A stretch of 64,000 bases of DNA, from NCBI GenBank assembly GCA_902362435.1, contig CABIWW010000006.1, positions 1 through 64,000 on the forward strand. The letters run 5' to 3'. The position numbers were made by a program, and so were the translations under genes. The notes under the pieces were generated by a model. That model was given only the letters and a program-made list of their open reading frames with translations, made no database searches and was not told where the DNA came from. Below, in pieces: positions 34,220-44,000 of this stretch (the stretch's first letter is position 1; each line of letters starts with the position of its first letter). This DNA is from Eubacteriaceae bacterium (lineage in GTDB: Bacteria > Bacillota > Clostridia > Peptostreptococcales > Anaerovoracaceae).

Positions 34220-35677
34220 ATGAAATACGGACTTATAGGAAAAACGCTGGTGCACAGCTACTCCAAGGAGATCCACGAGGCTCTGGAAAAATACACGTAC
34301 GAGCTGTTCAGCCTTTCCGAGGAGGAAATGCCTGCATTTGTAAATGCCCGCGATTTCGGCGGCCTGAACGTCACGATCCCATACAAAAAAGACGTCATCC
34401 CGCTCTGCGACGAGATCTCGCCGCTGGCTGAAGCTATCGGCGCAGTCAACACGCTTTACTGGAAGCCTGCGGATGCTGCCACTGCAGGCACTTCGACAAC
34501 TGCTGCGCCGCCTGAGGATCGCGGTCTGTCAGGCAATACCGCCATAAATACTGCAAAGGGCCGCACGCTGGTCGGCCACAATACCGATTATGAAGGTTTC
34601 CTCTATGCTGCAAAGCGCGCAGGCATATCTTTCGCAGGCAGGACCGTACTTATCCTGGGTACCGGCGGAACATCGCTGACGGCGAGAAAAGCAGCTGCAG
34701 ACAACGGAGCTGTGCAGATTTACATAGCATCGCGTAAGCCGTCACCGCAAGATCAGACGGCGCAGTGCCGTACCGCACAGGAAAAGTGCGCCGGCACTGA
34801 CGTGCATATGCCTGGCGCTCCCGGCACAGAAACACCTGAGACCGCGGCCCCAGTGCGCATCACGCAGCTCACGTACAGCGAACTGCCGCAGATTGCCGCT
34901 GCAGTCGATGTGATCGTCAACACCACGCCTGTCGGCACCTACCCGAACAATATGAAAAGCGTGATCGAACTGGCTGACTTCCCTGAATGCGAAGCAGTCA
35001 TCGATGTGATCTACAACCCGTTCAAAACCAAGCTGCTTCTTGAGGCAGAAAAAGCAGGCCTCAGATTTTCCAACGGTCTCCCGATGCTCGTAGCACAGGC
35101 GACTGCCGCTGCAGGATATTTTCTCGGCACACCGGGCGCTTTCCAGGATGAAAACGAGCGCATCATCAAAACGCTCAGAAACAGGATGCAGAATATAGCT
35201 GTTATCGGGATGCCCGGCAGCGGTAAATCCACGATCGGCCGCCTGATCGCCGAAATCACCGGAAAGCGATTCGTCGATATGGACGCTGAAATAGAGACCC
35301 GCGCCGGTATGACGATCCCTGAGATATTTGCGAAATACGGCGAGAAGTATTTCCGCGATCTTGAAAGCGAGACCGCTGCAGATCTCGGTAAGGAACATGG
35401 CCTCGTCATTGCGACGGGCGGCGGCGCAGTACTGAGAGCCGAAAACGTTGACGCACTCAGACAGAACGCCACTGTCGTCCACACGGAAAGACCTGTTTCG
35501 AGCCTGCCGACTGACGGCCGGCCGCTTTCAAAGGACATCGATACGCTCGTTCGGATGGAAAAAGACCGCCTGCCGATTTACAAGGCTGCCGCCGACATCA
35601 CATTCGACAACAGCGTGATCTGCCCGGAAAGCGAGCTCAGAGAAAAACTCAAAACTGCGATCGCAGAACTGATATAG
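34220..35677 (+). CDS. aroE-aroK: fused shikimate dehydrogenase and shikimate kinase
   Basis: One 485-residue polypeptide carries two steps of the shikimate pathway. Residues 1 to about 310 are shikimate dehydrogenase (LIGKTLVHSYSKEIHEAL, GGLNVTIPYKK at 47-57, GAVNTLY, GHNTDYEGF, LGTGGTSLTA at 146-155 for NADP). Residues from about 324 are shikimate kinase with Walker A GMPGSGKST at 330-338, DMDAEIE with the Mg-binding aspartate, and ATGGGAVLR. Two Ala/Thr/Pro-rich inserts (about 83-113 and 173-212) interrupt the dehydrogenase half. A 3-dehydroquinate dehydratase gene (aroD or aroQ) is the only pathway step absent from the operon. Confidence 0.94.
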   Translation: MKYGLIGKTLVHSYSKEIHEALEKYTYELFSLSEEEMPAFVNARDFGGLNVTIPYKKDVIPLCDEISPLAEAIGAVNTLYWKPADAATAGTSTTAAPPEDRGLSGNTAINTAKGRTLVGHNTDYEGFLYAAKRAGISFAGRTVLILGTGGTSLTARKAAADNGAVQIYIASRKPSPQDQTAQCRTAQEKCAGTDVHMPGAPGTETPETAAPVRITQLTYSELPQIAAAVDVIVNTTPVGTYPNNMKSVIELADFPECEAVIDVIYNPFKTKLLLEAEKAGLRFSNGLPMLVAQATAAAGYFLGTPGAFQDENERIIKTLRNRMQNIAVIGMPGSGKSTIGRLIAEITGKRFVDMDAEIETRAGMTIPEIFAKYGEKYFRDLESETAADLGKEHGLVIATGGGAVLRAENVDALRQNATVVHTERPVSSLPTDGRPLSKDIDTLVRMEKDRLPIYKAAADITFDNSVICPESELREKLKTAIAELI

Positions 35678-35746
35678 CGATCGCCGAGACTATTCAATAC
35701 AAACAGAATTGAATATACATATTTTTACAAAATTATTTGTAAAATA

Positions 35747-35775
35747 TTGTAAACTACTGATATTGATGTTATAAT
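35747..35775 (+). promoter_or_regulatory. promoter of the holin-like toxin gene
   Basis: TTGTAA (35747-35752), a 17-bp spacer and a consensus TATAAT (35770-35775) precede the small toxin ORF by 60 bases. The surrounding sequence is very AT-rich. Confidence 0.7.
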
Positions 35776-35811
35776 ACGATACAGAGAAGCCTGAGACACG
35801 GTGGACGGAAG

Positions 35812-35827
35812 CTCCCTGGAAAGGGAG
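35812..35827 (+). promoter_or_regulatory. hairpin hiding the toxin ribosome binding site
   Basis: CTCCCT (35812-35817), GGAA loop and AGGGAG (35822-35827) form a stable 6-bp hairpin. The right arm is the ribosome binding site of the toxin ORF starting at 35836, so translation would be low unless the hairpin opens. Such sequestration is common in type I toxins. Confidence 0.62.
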
Positions 35828-35835
35828 GTGATACT

Positions 35836-35922
35836 ATGATTACATATGAAGCCTTGAGTGCATTCTGCACTGCCGGACTTTTGATAGTCGCAGTTATCGC
35901 CTTGTTGAAAGACAAGCACTAG
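35836..35922 (+). CDS. putative holin-like type I toxin peptide
   Basis: A 28-residue peptide (MITYEALSAFCTAG at the start, one hydrophobic helix, and KDKH at the end). It matches the holin-like toxin family, in which the pattern TYEALS, then a hydrophobic run, then a charged end is typical. These peptides insert in the membrane and are held in check by an antisense RNA. The gene has its own promoter, a hidden ribosome binding site, and strong hairpins after the stop (35921-35943 and 35931-35983). The antitoxin RNA, if present, would be read from the opposite strand over the 3' part; I do not see a clear promoter for it. Confidence 0.75.
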   Translation: MITYEALSAFCTAGLLIVAVIALLKDKH

Positions 35923-35983
35923 TTTTTACGGGAAGTAAAAACTCCGTCCCAAACCTCTATAATGTGACGGAGTAATTACTTCC
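35921..35983. repeat. overlapping alternative hairpins at the 3' end of the toxin gene
   Basis: AGTTTTTAC (35921-35929) pairs perfectly with GTAAAAACT (35935-35943). The same bases can instead form a larger stem: GGAAGT (35931-35936) with ACTTCC (35978-35983) and ACTCCGTC (35941-35948) with GACGGAGT (35966-35973). The two folds exclude each other. On the toxin RNA they may act as terminator and processing signal, or they may be the site of antisense pairing. Confidence 0.6.
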
Positions 35984-36706
35984 AAACATTCTGTGAGCAA
36001 CCGTTCATCGGCTTCTCTTTTTATATTTAAAATATACCGCTGCACCAGCCTTTTGTCAATAGACATGAAACTTCATTTTAACGCTATGTCATGGAAGCTC
36101 AGCGGCTGTATTCCAGCATCATGTACAAGGCGTCTTACAGAGCCGGCATTTGTGTAATATTTAAAATATCGGAGAAATATTGCACATCCGGGCTTAGATT
36201 TGTGCGGAAATGATAGCCCTCAAAAAAATATTACACATGATTTTGTGTGGGATCGCATGAAAAACGCCAAAATTGCATAAAAAAGCGGCTTTTTTGTAAA
36301 AATCATCCATGTTCTTGCGTAATACAAAACGAAATTCACGGAAAACTGCACAGATGAGGAATGAGATGTGTAATGATTTTCAAAGGAGAGAAATCCTACA
36401 CATCCGCCGGGCCCAATGATCATAAGCACAAGCAACAGGCACATCTCCCGAGAGCGTCCCTTTACAGTGATTCCCACCATCTGTGCAGAAATGCTTATAT
36501 CATCAATCCCTCTGCTATACGCATGAAAAAGCCGCCTGGATGCCGTTAGTCGCTCTGAGTCGGTCTAAATCGATCTGAATCGGTTGAGTCGGTCTGAGCC
36601 TGTACGACACAGGCGGTTCTTCTCTGAAAGTCTGTATTATTGAGAAATATCGCTTCCACAGGGAATATTGTTTCCGCGGGGGACTTTCAGATAAATGTAA
36701 TTGTTA
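35984..36706. other. intergenic region with inverted and tandem repeats
   Basis: No convincing gene in about 720 bases. A 12-bp inverted repeat TGTGTAATATTT / AAATATTGCACA spans 36151-36186, and pieces of it (TATTACACA, TGTGTAAT) recur near 36226 and 36367. Five 9-10-bp tandem units of the form GTCGGTCTGA run from 36549 to 36597. An inverted pair GCCGCCTG / CAGGCGG (near 36532 and 36610) encloses that tandem repeat. The region may hold decayed sequence. Confidence 0.5.
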
Positions 36707-38410
36707 CTATATATCAGATAATTTCTTTTCAGGTTCTACTTTCTTTGAAAGAATGTAGAATACTATACAGCCTATAACGCTTATCACTGTGATTATGTAC
36801 AGTCCGTTCTGTAATATGTTCAGCAGTACGTCTATATTGGCATTAGGGAACATACCGTCAAAATAATCCTCTGCCACAGGACCGTCTCCTGAATCCCAGT
36901 CTTCGTACCACGGCGCAAATAATATCTCGATCATATTGAATATCGACATTATCATGAGCAGGAACGCGATTTTTCTTGTATCTCCCACTGCAAGGCCCGT
37001 CTTAGGATTCGCCGGGAACTTCACGCTGTCTTTCTTCGTGAGCCCGCCGTATCGTCTTCTCCAGATGAAGTAGAGAAGCGGTCCCGTCATCAGACCTACC
37101 ATACCTCCGATGAAATAGTCAGCTCCGTTTATCATCAGTGCAAATAAAGCAACGAAGATCGGCACTATGCAGATAAGTTTGAAGAAGCCGTCACCGCCGG
37201 GCACTCTGAACTTATACTCCTCCTTCGGTATACGCTTTCTAAGAATAATAGCCGAAATGTATATCATGATGTATGATGCAGCCAGCATAGTCGTATCAAG
37301 TATGATGATAAGACCGAACGGGCACATGCACAGTACCAGGCTGAATATTCCTATCGAAAGAACTGATACATACGGAACACCATTTTTCTTGTCACACTTT
37401 ACCATGACCGGCGGAGCCAGATTGTCATCTGCCAGTGAGAAGAAGCCTCTCGAACCCGATGCGATATATGTATTGAATATCGAGCACTGTGCGATTATCG
37501 CGATCAGTATAAAGAACGTACCGAATCCTGCGCCCCAGAACGTTGCAACTACATCACCATAACCTACTCCTGATCCGTCGGGACCCCATTCGGTCCATCT
37601 GCCCATCGAACCGAGACCTGCGACCGTAGGCAGGATATATGTAGCCATGATCAGCGGTATCGTGATCAGCGTTCCCTTAGGGATTACCTGTGGATCTTCT
37701 ATCTCCCCTGCGATAGTTGACATAGATTCGTAACCCGAATACATCCACATTATAACGGATATGCCTCCTGCGATCAGCATGAACCAGTCTTTTACTCCTG
37801 TTGCTTCATATGCAGTCATCTGGAATGAGATAGTATCAGCTGTTTCTGCGTTGCCTCCCCAGTTCAGGAATCCGCATACGGCAACCATCGCAAATGCTAC
37901 CATTACCAGTATCGAAAGGATCGTGCTTATGATACCTACGTCCCTTATACCCTTGATATTGATCAGCACGAAAATAATTATCATTGCAGCTTTTATAACA
38001 AACTCTGCAGGCTTTGACAGATCCCATTGTGAAGCAGCATATCCGCCTGCCAGTATAACGTATGACACGTTATCGATATATATGGAGATCGTTCTCCACC
38101 ATCCTGCCTGGAATCCCCAGAATTCACCGAGTGCCTCCTGCACCCACTTGTAGTATCCGCCTTCCTGCGGTCTTACTGAACCGAGCTCCGATGCCACACT
38201 TCCCAAAGGCAGCGCCCATACGAACGGCATCACACAGAGCATCACGATAGTCAGCCCCGGTCCGCACTCCGGAATGGCCTCCTCTATTCCGTAGCATCCT
38301 GCAGCAACCAGGCAGAAGATCATGAAGACTACCGTAGGAACCCCTATCTTTTTCTTTTTCAATCCATGCTCGCCGACTCCTGCATTCATAGTCGACTTAT
38401 TATCAGCCAT
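36707..38410 (-). CDS. APC-family amino acid permease
   Basis: A 567-residue membrane protein with about 12-14 helices. The first helix region IGVPTVVFMIFCLVAAGCYG, the GSVRPQEGGYYKWVQEALG segment near 76-94, and the MYSGYESMSTIAGEIEDPQ stretch are typical of APC-superfamily transporters and resemble the glutamate/GABA or amine antiporter branch. The substrate is not clear from sequence. A charged loop carries DWDSGDG near 508-514. TAAGGAGG precedes the ATG. It is not obviously linked to the neighbouring two-component system, although both are on the minus strand and the kinase gene lies upstream by 114 bp. Confidence 0.87.
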   Translation of the reverse strand: MADNKSTMNAGVGEHGLKKKKIGVPTVVFMIFCLVAAGCYGIEEAIPECGPGLTIVMLCVMPFVWALPLGSVASELGSVRPQEGGYYKWVQEALGEFWGFQAGWWRTISIYIDNVSYVILAGGYAASQWDLSKPAEFVIKAAMIIIFVLINIKGIRDVGIISTILSILVMVAFAMVAVCGFLNWGGNAETADTISFQMTAYEATGVKDWFMLIAGGISVIMWMYSGYESMSTIAGEIEDPQVIPKGTLITIPLIMATYILPTVAGLGSMGRWTEWGPDGSGVGYGDVVATFWGAGFGTFFILIAIIAQCSIFNTYIASGSRGFFSLADDNLAPPVMVKCDKKNGVPYVSVLSIGIFSLVLCMCPFGLIIILDTTMLAASYIMIYISAIILRKRIPKEEYKFRVPGGDGFFKLICIVPIFVALFALMINGADYFIGGMVGLMTGPLLYFIWRRRYGGLTKKDSVKFPANPKTGLAVGDTRKIAFLLMIMSIFNMIEILFAPWYEDWDSGDGPVAEDYFDGMFPNANIDVLLNILQNGLYIITVISVIGCIVFYILSKKVEPEKKLSDI

Positions 38411-38524
38411 ACTTCATCCTCCTTAAAAACAAAGAATAATAACAATAATTACATTTGTCTGTATATTTTATCAGTTGTTTATTAATCGTTTCTGAAGGAT
38501 TTTATTAATAATTCTGAAGCGTAT

Positions 38525-39922
38525 CTAAACCCGATATACTTTCCGACGGAGCGTATGTGTGCCCTGCGACAAATGATCATCCCCGAACATCACGACTATG
38601 CTGAAAGTCTCGCTGCCCTGCTTTATATCGCAAAGCCCGCCGGCTCTTTCCATGAGTTTCATTATGCTGCGAAGTCCTATGCCGCTGCTCTCGACACCGC
38701 CCCCGACCTCGACCCTGCTGCCTGAGGCCGGTACTTTGCTGCACCCTGAGCTATCGTATACACTCGCCACAGTGTTCTCAAACACAAACCCTGCATATCC
38801 ATCCTGCGACACGGAGCTTATCCTTACCGGCTCACCGGCATCTGCGTACTTTACGATATTAGAGACGATGTTATTGAGTATGCGGTCGATATCCTCACTG
38901 TACACCGACACTTCCTGCTCATACCACTCTATCGACGTCTCCGTGCGAAAACCCTGCTGCTCCAGATATTCCACCACGCCGGACAGCGCGTCTGAAAAAA
39001 CATTTCTGAAGGTATCCTCCACGTCCGGGAGCTCTGCGGCGTCCTTTTCCAGCGAATATTCAAAGATCCTGTCCGTGAGATACTTTATCCTGTGCAGCTT
39101 ATCATCTATACGATCCACGTAATGCATCATCTGTTCCTCATTTTCATATTTCCCGTGCCTTATCGCTTCCGTATATATCATCACGGCAGTCAGCGGCGTC
39201 CTGATATCGTGCGACATATCCGTGACCATCCTGCTGTTCAGCGCTTTGAGTTCTTCCTCTTTCTCAAACTGATGCAGGATCGACTTCCTGAATGCGTCTA
39301 TGCTCTCGCCCAGCGCCGCCAGCTCGTTGCGACCTTTTACAGTAACCTCGTACTCCAGATTGCCTCCCTCCAGTATCTCGATATCTTCCTTGAGCTTCCT
39401 GACATACTTTATCATCCGGCTCACACCCGCCATCACTATGAAAAAAAAGATCGCAAAACACACGTCCAGCTCGGCTATCAGCGCACGATGATAAAACTGA
39501 TATGTGTAATTCCCGGCAAAATAGACATCGAATGTCCCATCTGCGAACACAATCTTTCGTGCATGAATTTCATCCGATAGATCACTCTCTACCGATTCTC
39601 CCTTGAATGGACCGCCGGATTCATATATCCAGGAATTGTCCTGGTATATCTCGAACCAGATCCGCTTCTGTTCGCGTGTCCACTCACCAAGCGCCTTTCT
39701 GTCTGTCGAGCTGATACCGTTCTCGGTCACGAACTCCTGCAGTTTTTCAGCATACATATCATTCTGCCGTTCGACATAACTTGATGCCTCCAGGTATTTG
39801 CCGATCGCCTTCGTGGAGATCCTGTCTGCGGTTATGAAAAGAGCTGCAGATATTGCAAATGCCAGCGCTATCAGGATCGCCAGCTGTCCGGCCAGCGTTT
39901 TGCGGTTACTTATCAGACGCAT
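38525..39922 (-). CDS. sensor histidine kinase
   Basis: A 465-residue membrane kinase with helices at about 14-32 and 150-169 and an extracellular sensor part of about 115 residues between them. A HAMP-like segment (about 170-225) leads to the dimer domain with phosphorylated H238 in MSHDIRTPLTAV. The ATP-binding domain contains NNIVSNIVKYAD (N box) and GIGLRS (G box). It overlaps the end of the response regulator gene by 17 bp, so the two form one unit. The signal is unknown; the neighbours are an amino acid permease and a giant surface protein. Confidence 0.93.
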   Translation of the reverse strand: MRLISNRKTLAGQLAILIALAFAISAALFITADRISTKAIGKYLEASSYVERQNDMYAEKLQEFVTENGISSTDRKALGEWTREQKRIWFEIYQDNSWIYESGGPFKGESVESDLSDEIHARKIVFADGTFDVYFAGNYTYQFYHRALIAELDVCFAIFFFIVMAGVSRMIKYVRKLKEDIEILEGGNLEYEVTVKGRNELAALGESIDAFRKSILHQFEKEEELKALNSRMVTDMSHDIRTPLTAVMIYTEAIRHGKYENEEQMMHYVDRIDDKLHRIKYLTDRIFEYSLEKDAAELPDVEDTFRNVFSDALSGVVEYLEQQGFRTETSIEWYEQEVSVYSEDIDRILNNIVSNIVKYADAGEPVRISSVSQDGYAGFVFENTVASVYDSSGCSKVPASGSRVEVGGGVESSGIGLRSIMKLMERAGGLCDIKQGSETFSIVVMFGDDHLSQGTHTLRRKVYRV

Positions 39923-40628
39923 TGAACCTGTATCCTTTCCCCCATACTGTGTGGATATACTCGGGATTCTTTGGATCGTTTTCTATTTTCATCCTGAGCT
40001 TTCTTATATGCACCATCACGGTATTGTTCGATATGTAAAAATACGGCTCGTTCCATACCGACTCGTAGAGGTTCTTAGTGGAAAATATCCTGCCCGGATT
40101 TTTTATCATCAGCAGGAGCATCCTGTACTCTATTTCAGAAAGCTCTATTTTACGGCTGTCACGGAAGACCTCATTGTAATTCGTACTGACTTTCAGCGAT
40201 TTTCTGACGATATACCCCGCTTCTTCGATGATCGGCTGCTCCGGTATATCTTTGCCTTTGTAGACGGTGTATCTCCTCAGAAGGGCCTTCGTTCTGGCCA
40301 GCAGCTCCGAATATGTGAACGGCTTTACCAGATAGTCGTCTCCGCCGGCCATAAAACCTATGAGCTTGTCCGACTCCTGCGACTTTGCAGTGAGGAAAAG
40401 GACCGGGACGTTGGATATCCTGCGGATCTCTTCGCAAGTCTTTAGTCCGCTGATGCCCGGCATCATGATGTCGAGTATCACGAGATCGATGTCGCCGGAG
40501 AAAAGGCGCAGACCTTCTTCTCCGCTCCCTGCCTCGGTTATTCTGTAGTTTTCACCGCTGAAAAGTATCCTGATGCCCTCGCGGATATCTTCATCGTCTT
40601 CTATTATTAATATCGAGTATTCTTTCAT
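39906..40628 (-). CDS. OmpR-family response regulator
   Basis: A 240-residue regulator with a receiver domain (acidic pair D11/D12, phosphorylated D53 in VILDIMMPG, and the conserved Lys in LVKPFTYSELLAR) and a C-terminal winged-helix DNA-binding domain (about 130-236) with VMVHIRKLRMKIENDP and TVWGKGYRFN. AGGTGAAGC lies upstream of the ATG. It is the first gene of the two-component operon and may regulate itself or the permease downstream. Confidence 0.94.
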   Translation of the reverse strand: MKEYSILIIEDDEDIREGIRILFSGENYRITEAGSGEEGLRLFSGDIDLVILDIMMPGISGLKTCEEIRRISNVPVLFLTAKSQESDKLIGFMAGGDDYLVKPFTYSELLARTKALLRRYTVYKGKDIPEQPIIEEAGYIVRKSLKVSTNYNEVFRDSRKIELSEIEYRMLLLMIKNPGRIFSTKNLYESVWNEPYFYISNNTVMVHIRKLRMKIENDPKNPEYIHTVWGKGYRFNASDK

Positions 40629-41040
40629 GCTTCACCTGCCTTTGTTCACGCTGCCTGCGAACTGCGAACTGCAAACTGCGGACTGCTGCATCTGCATACA
40701 TCCGCTCCCGCATCTGTCGCCGCATGCCGTTTGCAGATCTGCGGCCGCGGCTGTCATTCTGATATCACAAGTATAATCTGCCACATATTTCTTAGTCAAT
40801 CATTAACTCTGCCGTTAAGAATTCTTAAATCGCCCGGTGCTGCTGTGAATGCCCGGGATCACCTTTTGATCCAGGCCTGCCAGGCGATCCATACCACCCA
40901 GAATACCGGATCACCCGGGTTTTGCATAATAAGACCGACACGTGCCCTTTGCAAAATGCTGCAGATACGACAAGAGGACGATCGCTTTCGCGTCGCCCCC
41001 CTGTCTTAAATCAGATTGGATATGTCATTTTAGAACTTGA
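40629..41040. other. intergenic region with small repeats between the regulator and the giant adhesin
   Basis: The 412 bases hold four tandem 7-bp units (CTGCGAA, CTGCGAA, CTGCAAA, CTGCGGA) at 40655-40682, several CCCGGG and GATC-containing inverted repeats between 40840 and 40925, and a long imperfect hairpin near 40970-41006 whose arms read GACGATCGC and GCGTCGCC. The last lies just past the stop of the adhesin gene on the minus strand and may end its transcript, though no T-run follows. No gene is seen. Confidence 0.45.
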
Positions 41041-44000
41041 TTACTGCTTTATCTTTCTTCTTACGAGCACTGCTCCGCCTGCTGTCGCAGCCATCATCAT
41101 CAGACCCAGAGCCACAGCCATGTTGCTGTTGTCACCTGTATCTGTGCCTGTTCCTGCAGGCTTGTAATGGTTGGTGAACACGATGCTGCCATCGCTCACT
41201 TCTGCGGTAAGCGTGCCGCTGCCGTCATCCGTGACTGTTACCTTGATCTTGTAAACGTGCTCGTCGTATTTAACGTCGGCCTGTTTGTCGTTCACTTCTG
41301 AAACAGTGTATTCATATACGCCTGCTTTTTTGAACTTCACAGTGTCAAACATGACTGATCCGTTCTTGTCGTTCTTAGCCTCTGCGATCACCTTGCCGTC
41401 CCCATCCTTAAGCTGGAATGTGAACTGTCCTGCCTCCAGAGCCTTGCCTTCAAGCTTCTTGACAGCTCCGACTGTCACTGATGTCGGAGCAGCCTTGTAT
41501 TTGTTGCTGAAAGTGATGGCGTTCTTTTCTGCAGGAGCTGCCTCATTATCAGTTATCATTGCGATCACCTGATGCTTTTGATGCTTTGCTTTGAGGGTGC
41601 CGTCGCCATTGTCGCTGATCGTCGTGTAAACAGTGTACAGCTGATCATCGTAAGTCACACCGCCTGCACTGCCCTTGACCTCACGTACTGTGTAAGTGTG
41701 AGTTCCCGGCTCAGTGTATGTGATGCGGCTGAATGTTACCTTGCCCTTTGCATCGTTGCTGCCTGTTGCGATCACTTCACCGCTTTCAAGCAGCTCGAAG
41801 CTGAATTCACCGTCTCTGAGGTCTCTGCCTGTGAGCGTTTTATCGATGCTGATCTGGTCAGTTATGCTCGATGGCAGTTCTCCGACTGTGTAAGTGTTGG
41901 TGAATGTGAATGCCGGTCCCTGTGCCGGATCCTTTGTCGCGCTCAGATGGCCTTTACCGTCATCTGTGAGTGTGATCGTGAATGTCTTGCCTGTAACGGC
42001 ATCCGGATCATTCGTCACGCCTGCAGCGCTGCCTGCTTCTGTCACCTTGTATTCAAATACCTTTGTTCTCGATCCGTCAGCAGCTGGTGCCACGTTCTCA
42101 AAATCGCTGAGTTTGAAAGTCGTCTTGCCGAAGTTCACATTTCCGGCTGCATCATTTACTGCCGTTGTATTCTCAGGCATCGGTGTTCCGTCTGCAGCTG
42201 TAATCGCGAATGTGAACTTGCCTGCGATGTCGTTCGGTGTCAGCCCTTCTGCATGAGACAGTGTCTTGCTGCCCGTCACGTTCACATCGACATCATCTGT
42301 ACCATACTGGTTGACGAATCCGAACTTGGATTTGCCGTCAGGATAGTTCGTAACTGCTGTCAGCGCACCGTTTCCGTTATCCGTCACAGTAACCGTGAAA
42401 TCAAACGTTCCTGAGGTCATGCTCACGCCTCCCGGAAGTGCCGAGCCGTCTTCGTAAACTCTGTAGCTCAGAGTATAGACTGTTCTGCCTTCGTCATCAA
42501 CAGACTTCACTGCGTAACCTTCTTTGACTGCATCGCTGAGTATCACAGCATTTTCACCTGCCGCCTCGTCTAAAGTCTTGTAGCTCAGCGAGCTGAACGC
42601 GATATTGCCGCTGCCGTTGTTCTTAACAGCCTGCAGCACTCTGCCTTCACTGCCGTCCGCAGGTTTTGTGACAAGCATGAATGTGAATTCATCAGCCTTC
42701 AATGAGCGCCCTGTCAGCGTCTTGTCTGCCTTGACATCTGCCTTTGTGCCGCCATCGGCATCTGTAGAACCGTCATAACGGTTTTCGAATCCTATAGCGA
42801 TACCCTCCTGACCGGCTGCAGGCTCTTCCTTGCTTACAGTCTTGTTGAATATCTTCTCGCCTGTAGTCGTATTTGTCAGTACGACATTTGCTTTGAGCAT
42901 ACCGTCTCCATTGTCTATCGTCGTTATCTCCAGCTTATACCGGTTTTTATCGTATACATAGCCCTTATCGCTGCCCTTTGTCTCTGCAAGGGTGTAAGTG
43001 TATGTCTTACCGATATCTTCCTGAATCAGAGTCATTCCCAGTGAATCGATCAGTGTGCTCACTTCTGAATCAGCTGCCGGCAGACTGCCGAATGTCGCAC
43101 CAGCATCAGCTGATATCTTCAGTTTGTCTGCAGAAGCTTTGTCTGCGGCCTCGATGCTGAACTGGAACTGATCCTTCTCCATGTCGTGTCCGTAAAGCAC
43201 CTTGGTGACACTTACTCCGCACACATCATCAAGAGGCAGGTCTTCTGTCTCGTATTTATTTGTAAATGTCCTGCTGCCCGCTACAGTTGTTACAACTGCT
43301 TCAAGCTGGCCGTTTTCATTGTCTGTCACTGTGACCGTGATGGTTCTCACTGCAGTATCGTATTTCACTCCTGCTGCACCACTGTCTCCAGGATCCTGTT
43401 CTTTAACTTCATATTCATAAACGCCGGCTTTTGTAAATGTTATATTGCCAAAGCTGATCGGCGCTTTGCCGTCTTGAACATCAGCGCTTGTTACAGCAAC
43501 TTCTGTTACAAGCTCTCCATCTTTCATCGGCATTGGGGCCGCTTCTACGCTTTCCGGCTTCTCCGTATTAGTGATAGTAAATGTGAAGCTGTCGCTGTCT
43601 TTCCAGTCGCGCCCCTTCAGGACTTTCTGGAATCCTTCTGTGATATCAACAGGGTCTGCGTCCGCAGCCTTGTAGCTGTTGTTGAATCTCACTGTAGGTG
43701 TGCCTGCTTCTGCATCAGAGCTGTTGTAAACAGCTTCTTTGTTGATGCCGTCTGCATCTTTCCATCTTATTGTCGTCACTGTGTGCATCGTGCCGTCGCC
43801 ATTATCCACGACTTCGATAGCAACTGTATATTCTGTGCCGTCATATGTCACGCCGCTGAGTTCTCCGGCAGTTTCTGCCACTGTATAAATGTATGTCTCG
43901 CCTGCATCAGCCTCTGTGAACACGAGTCCCTGCAGCTTCTGCATGACGTCCACTATACCGGAGCCCTTTCGAGTATTCGTGAACGACTTATCGCTGTCAC

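Noticed and set aside
36220..36480. 86-codon frame on the minus strand
   Set aside because: No ribosome binding site, runs through repeats, and the product has no recognisable features.
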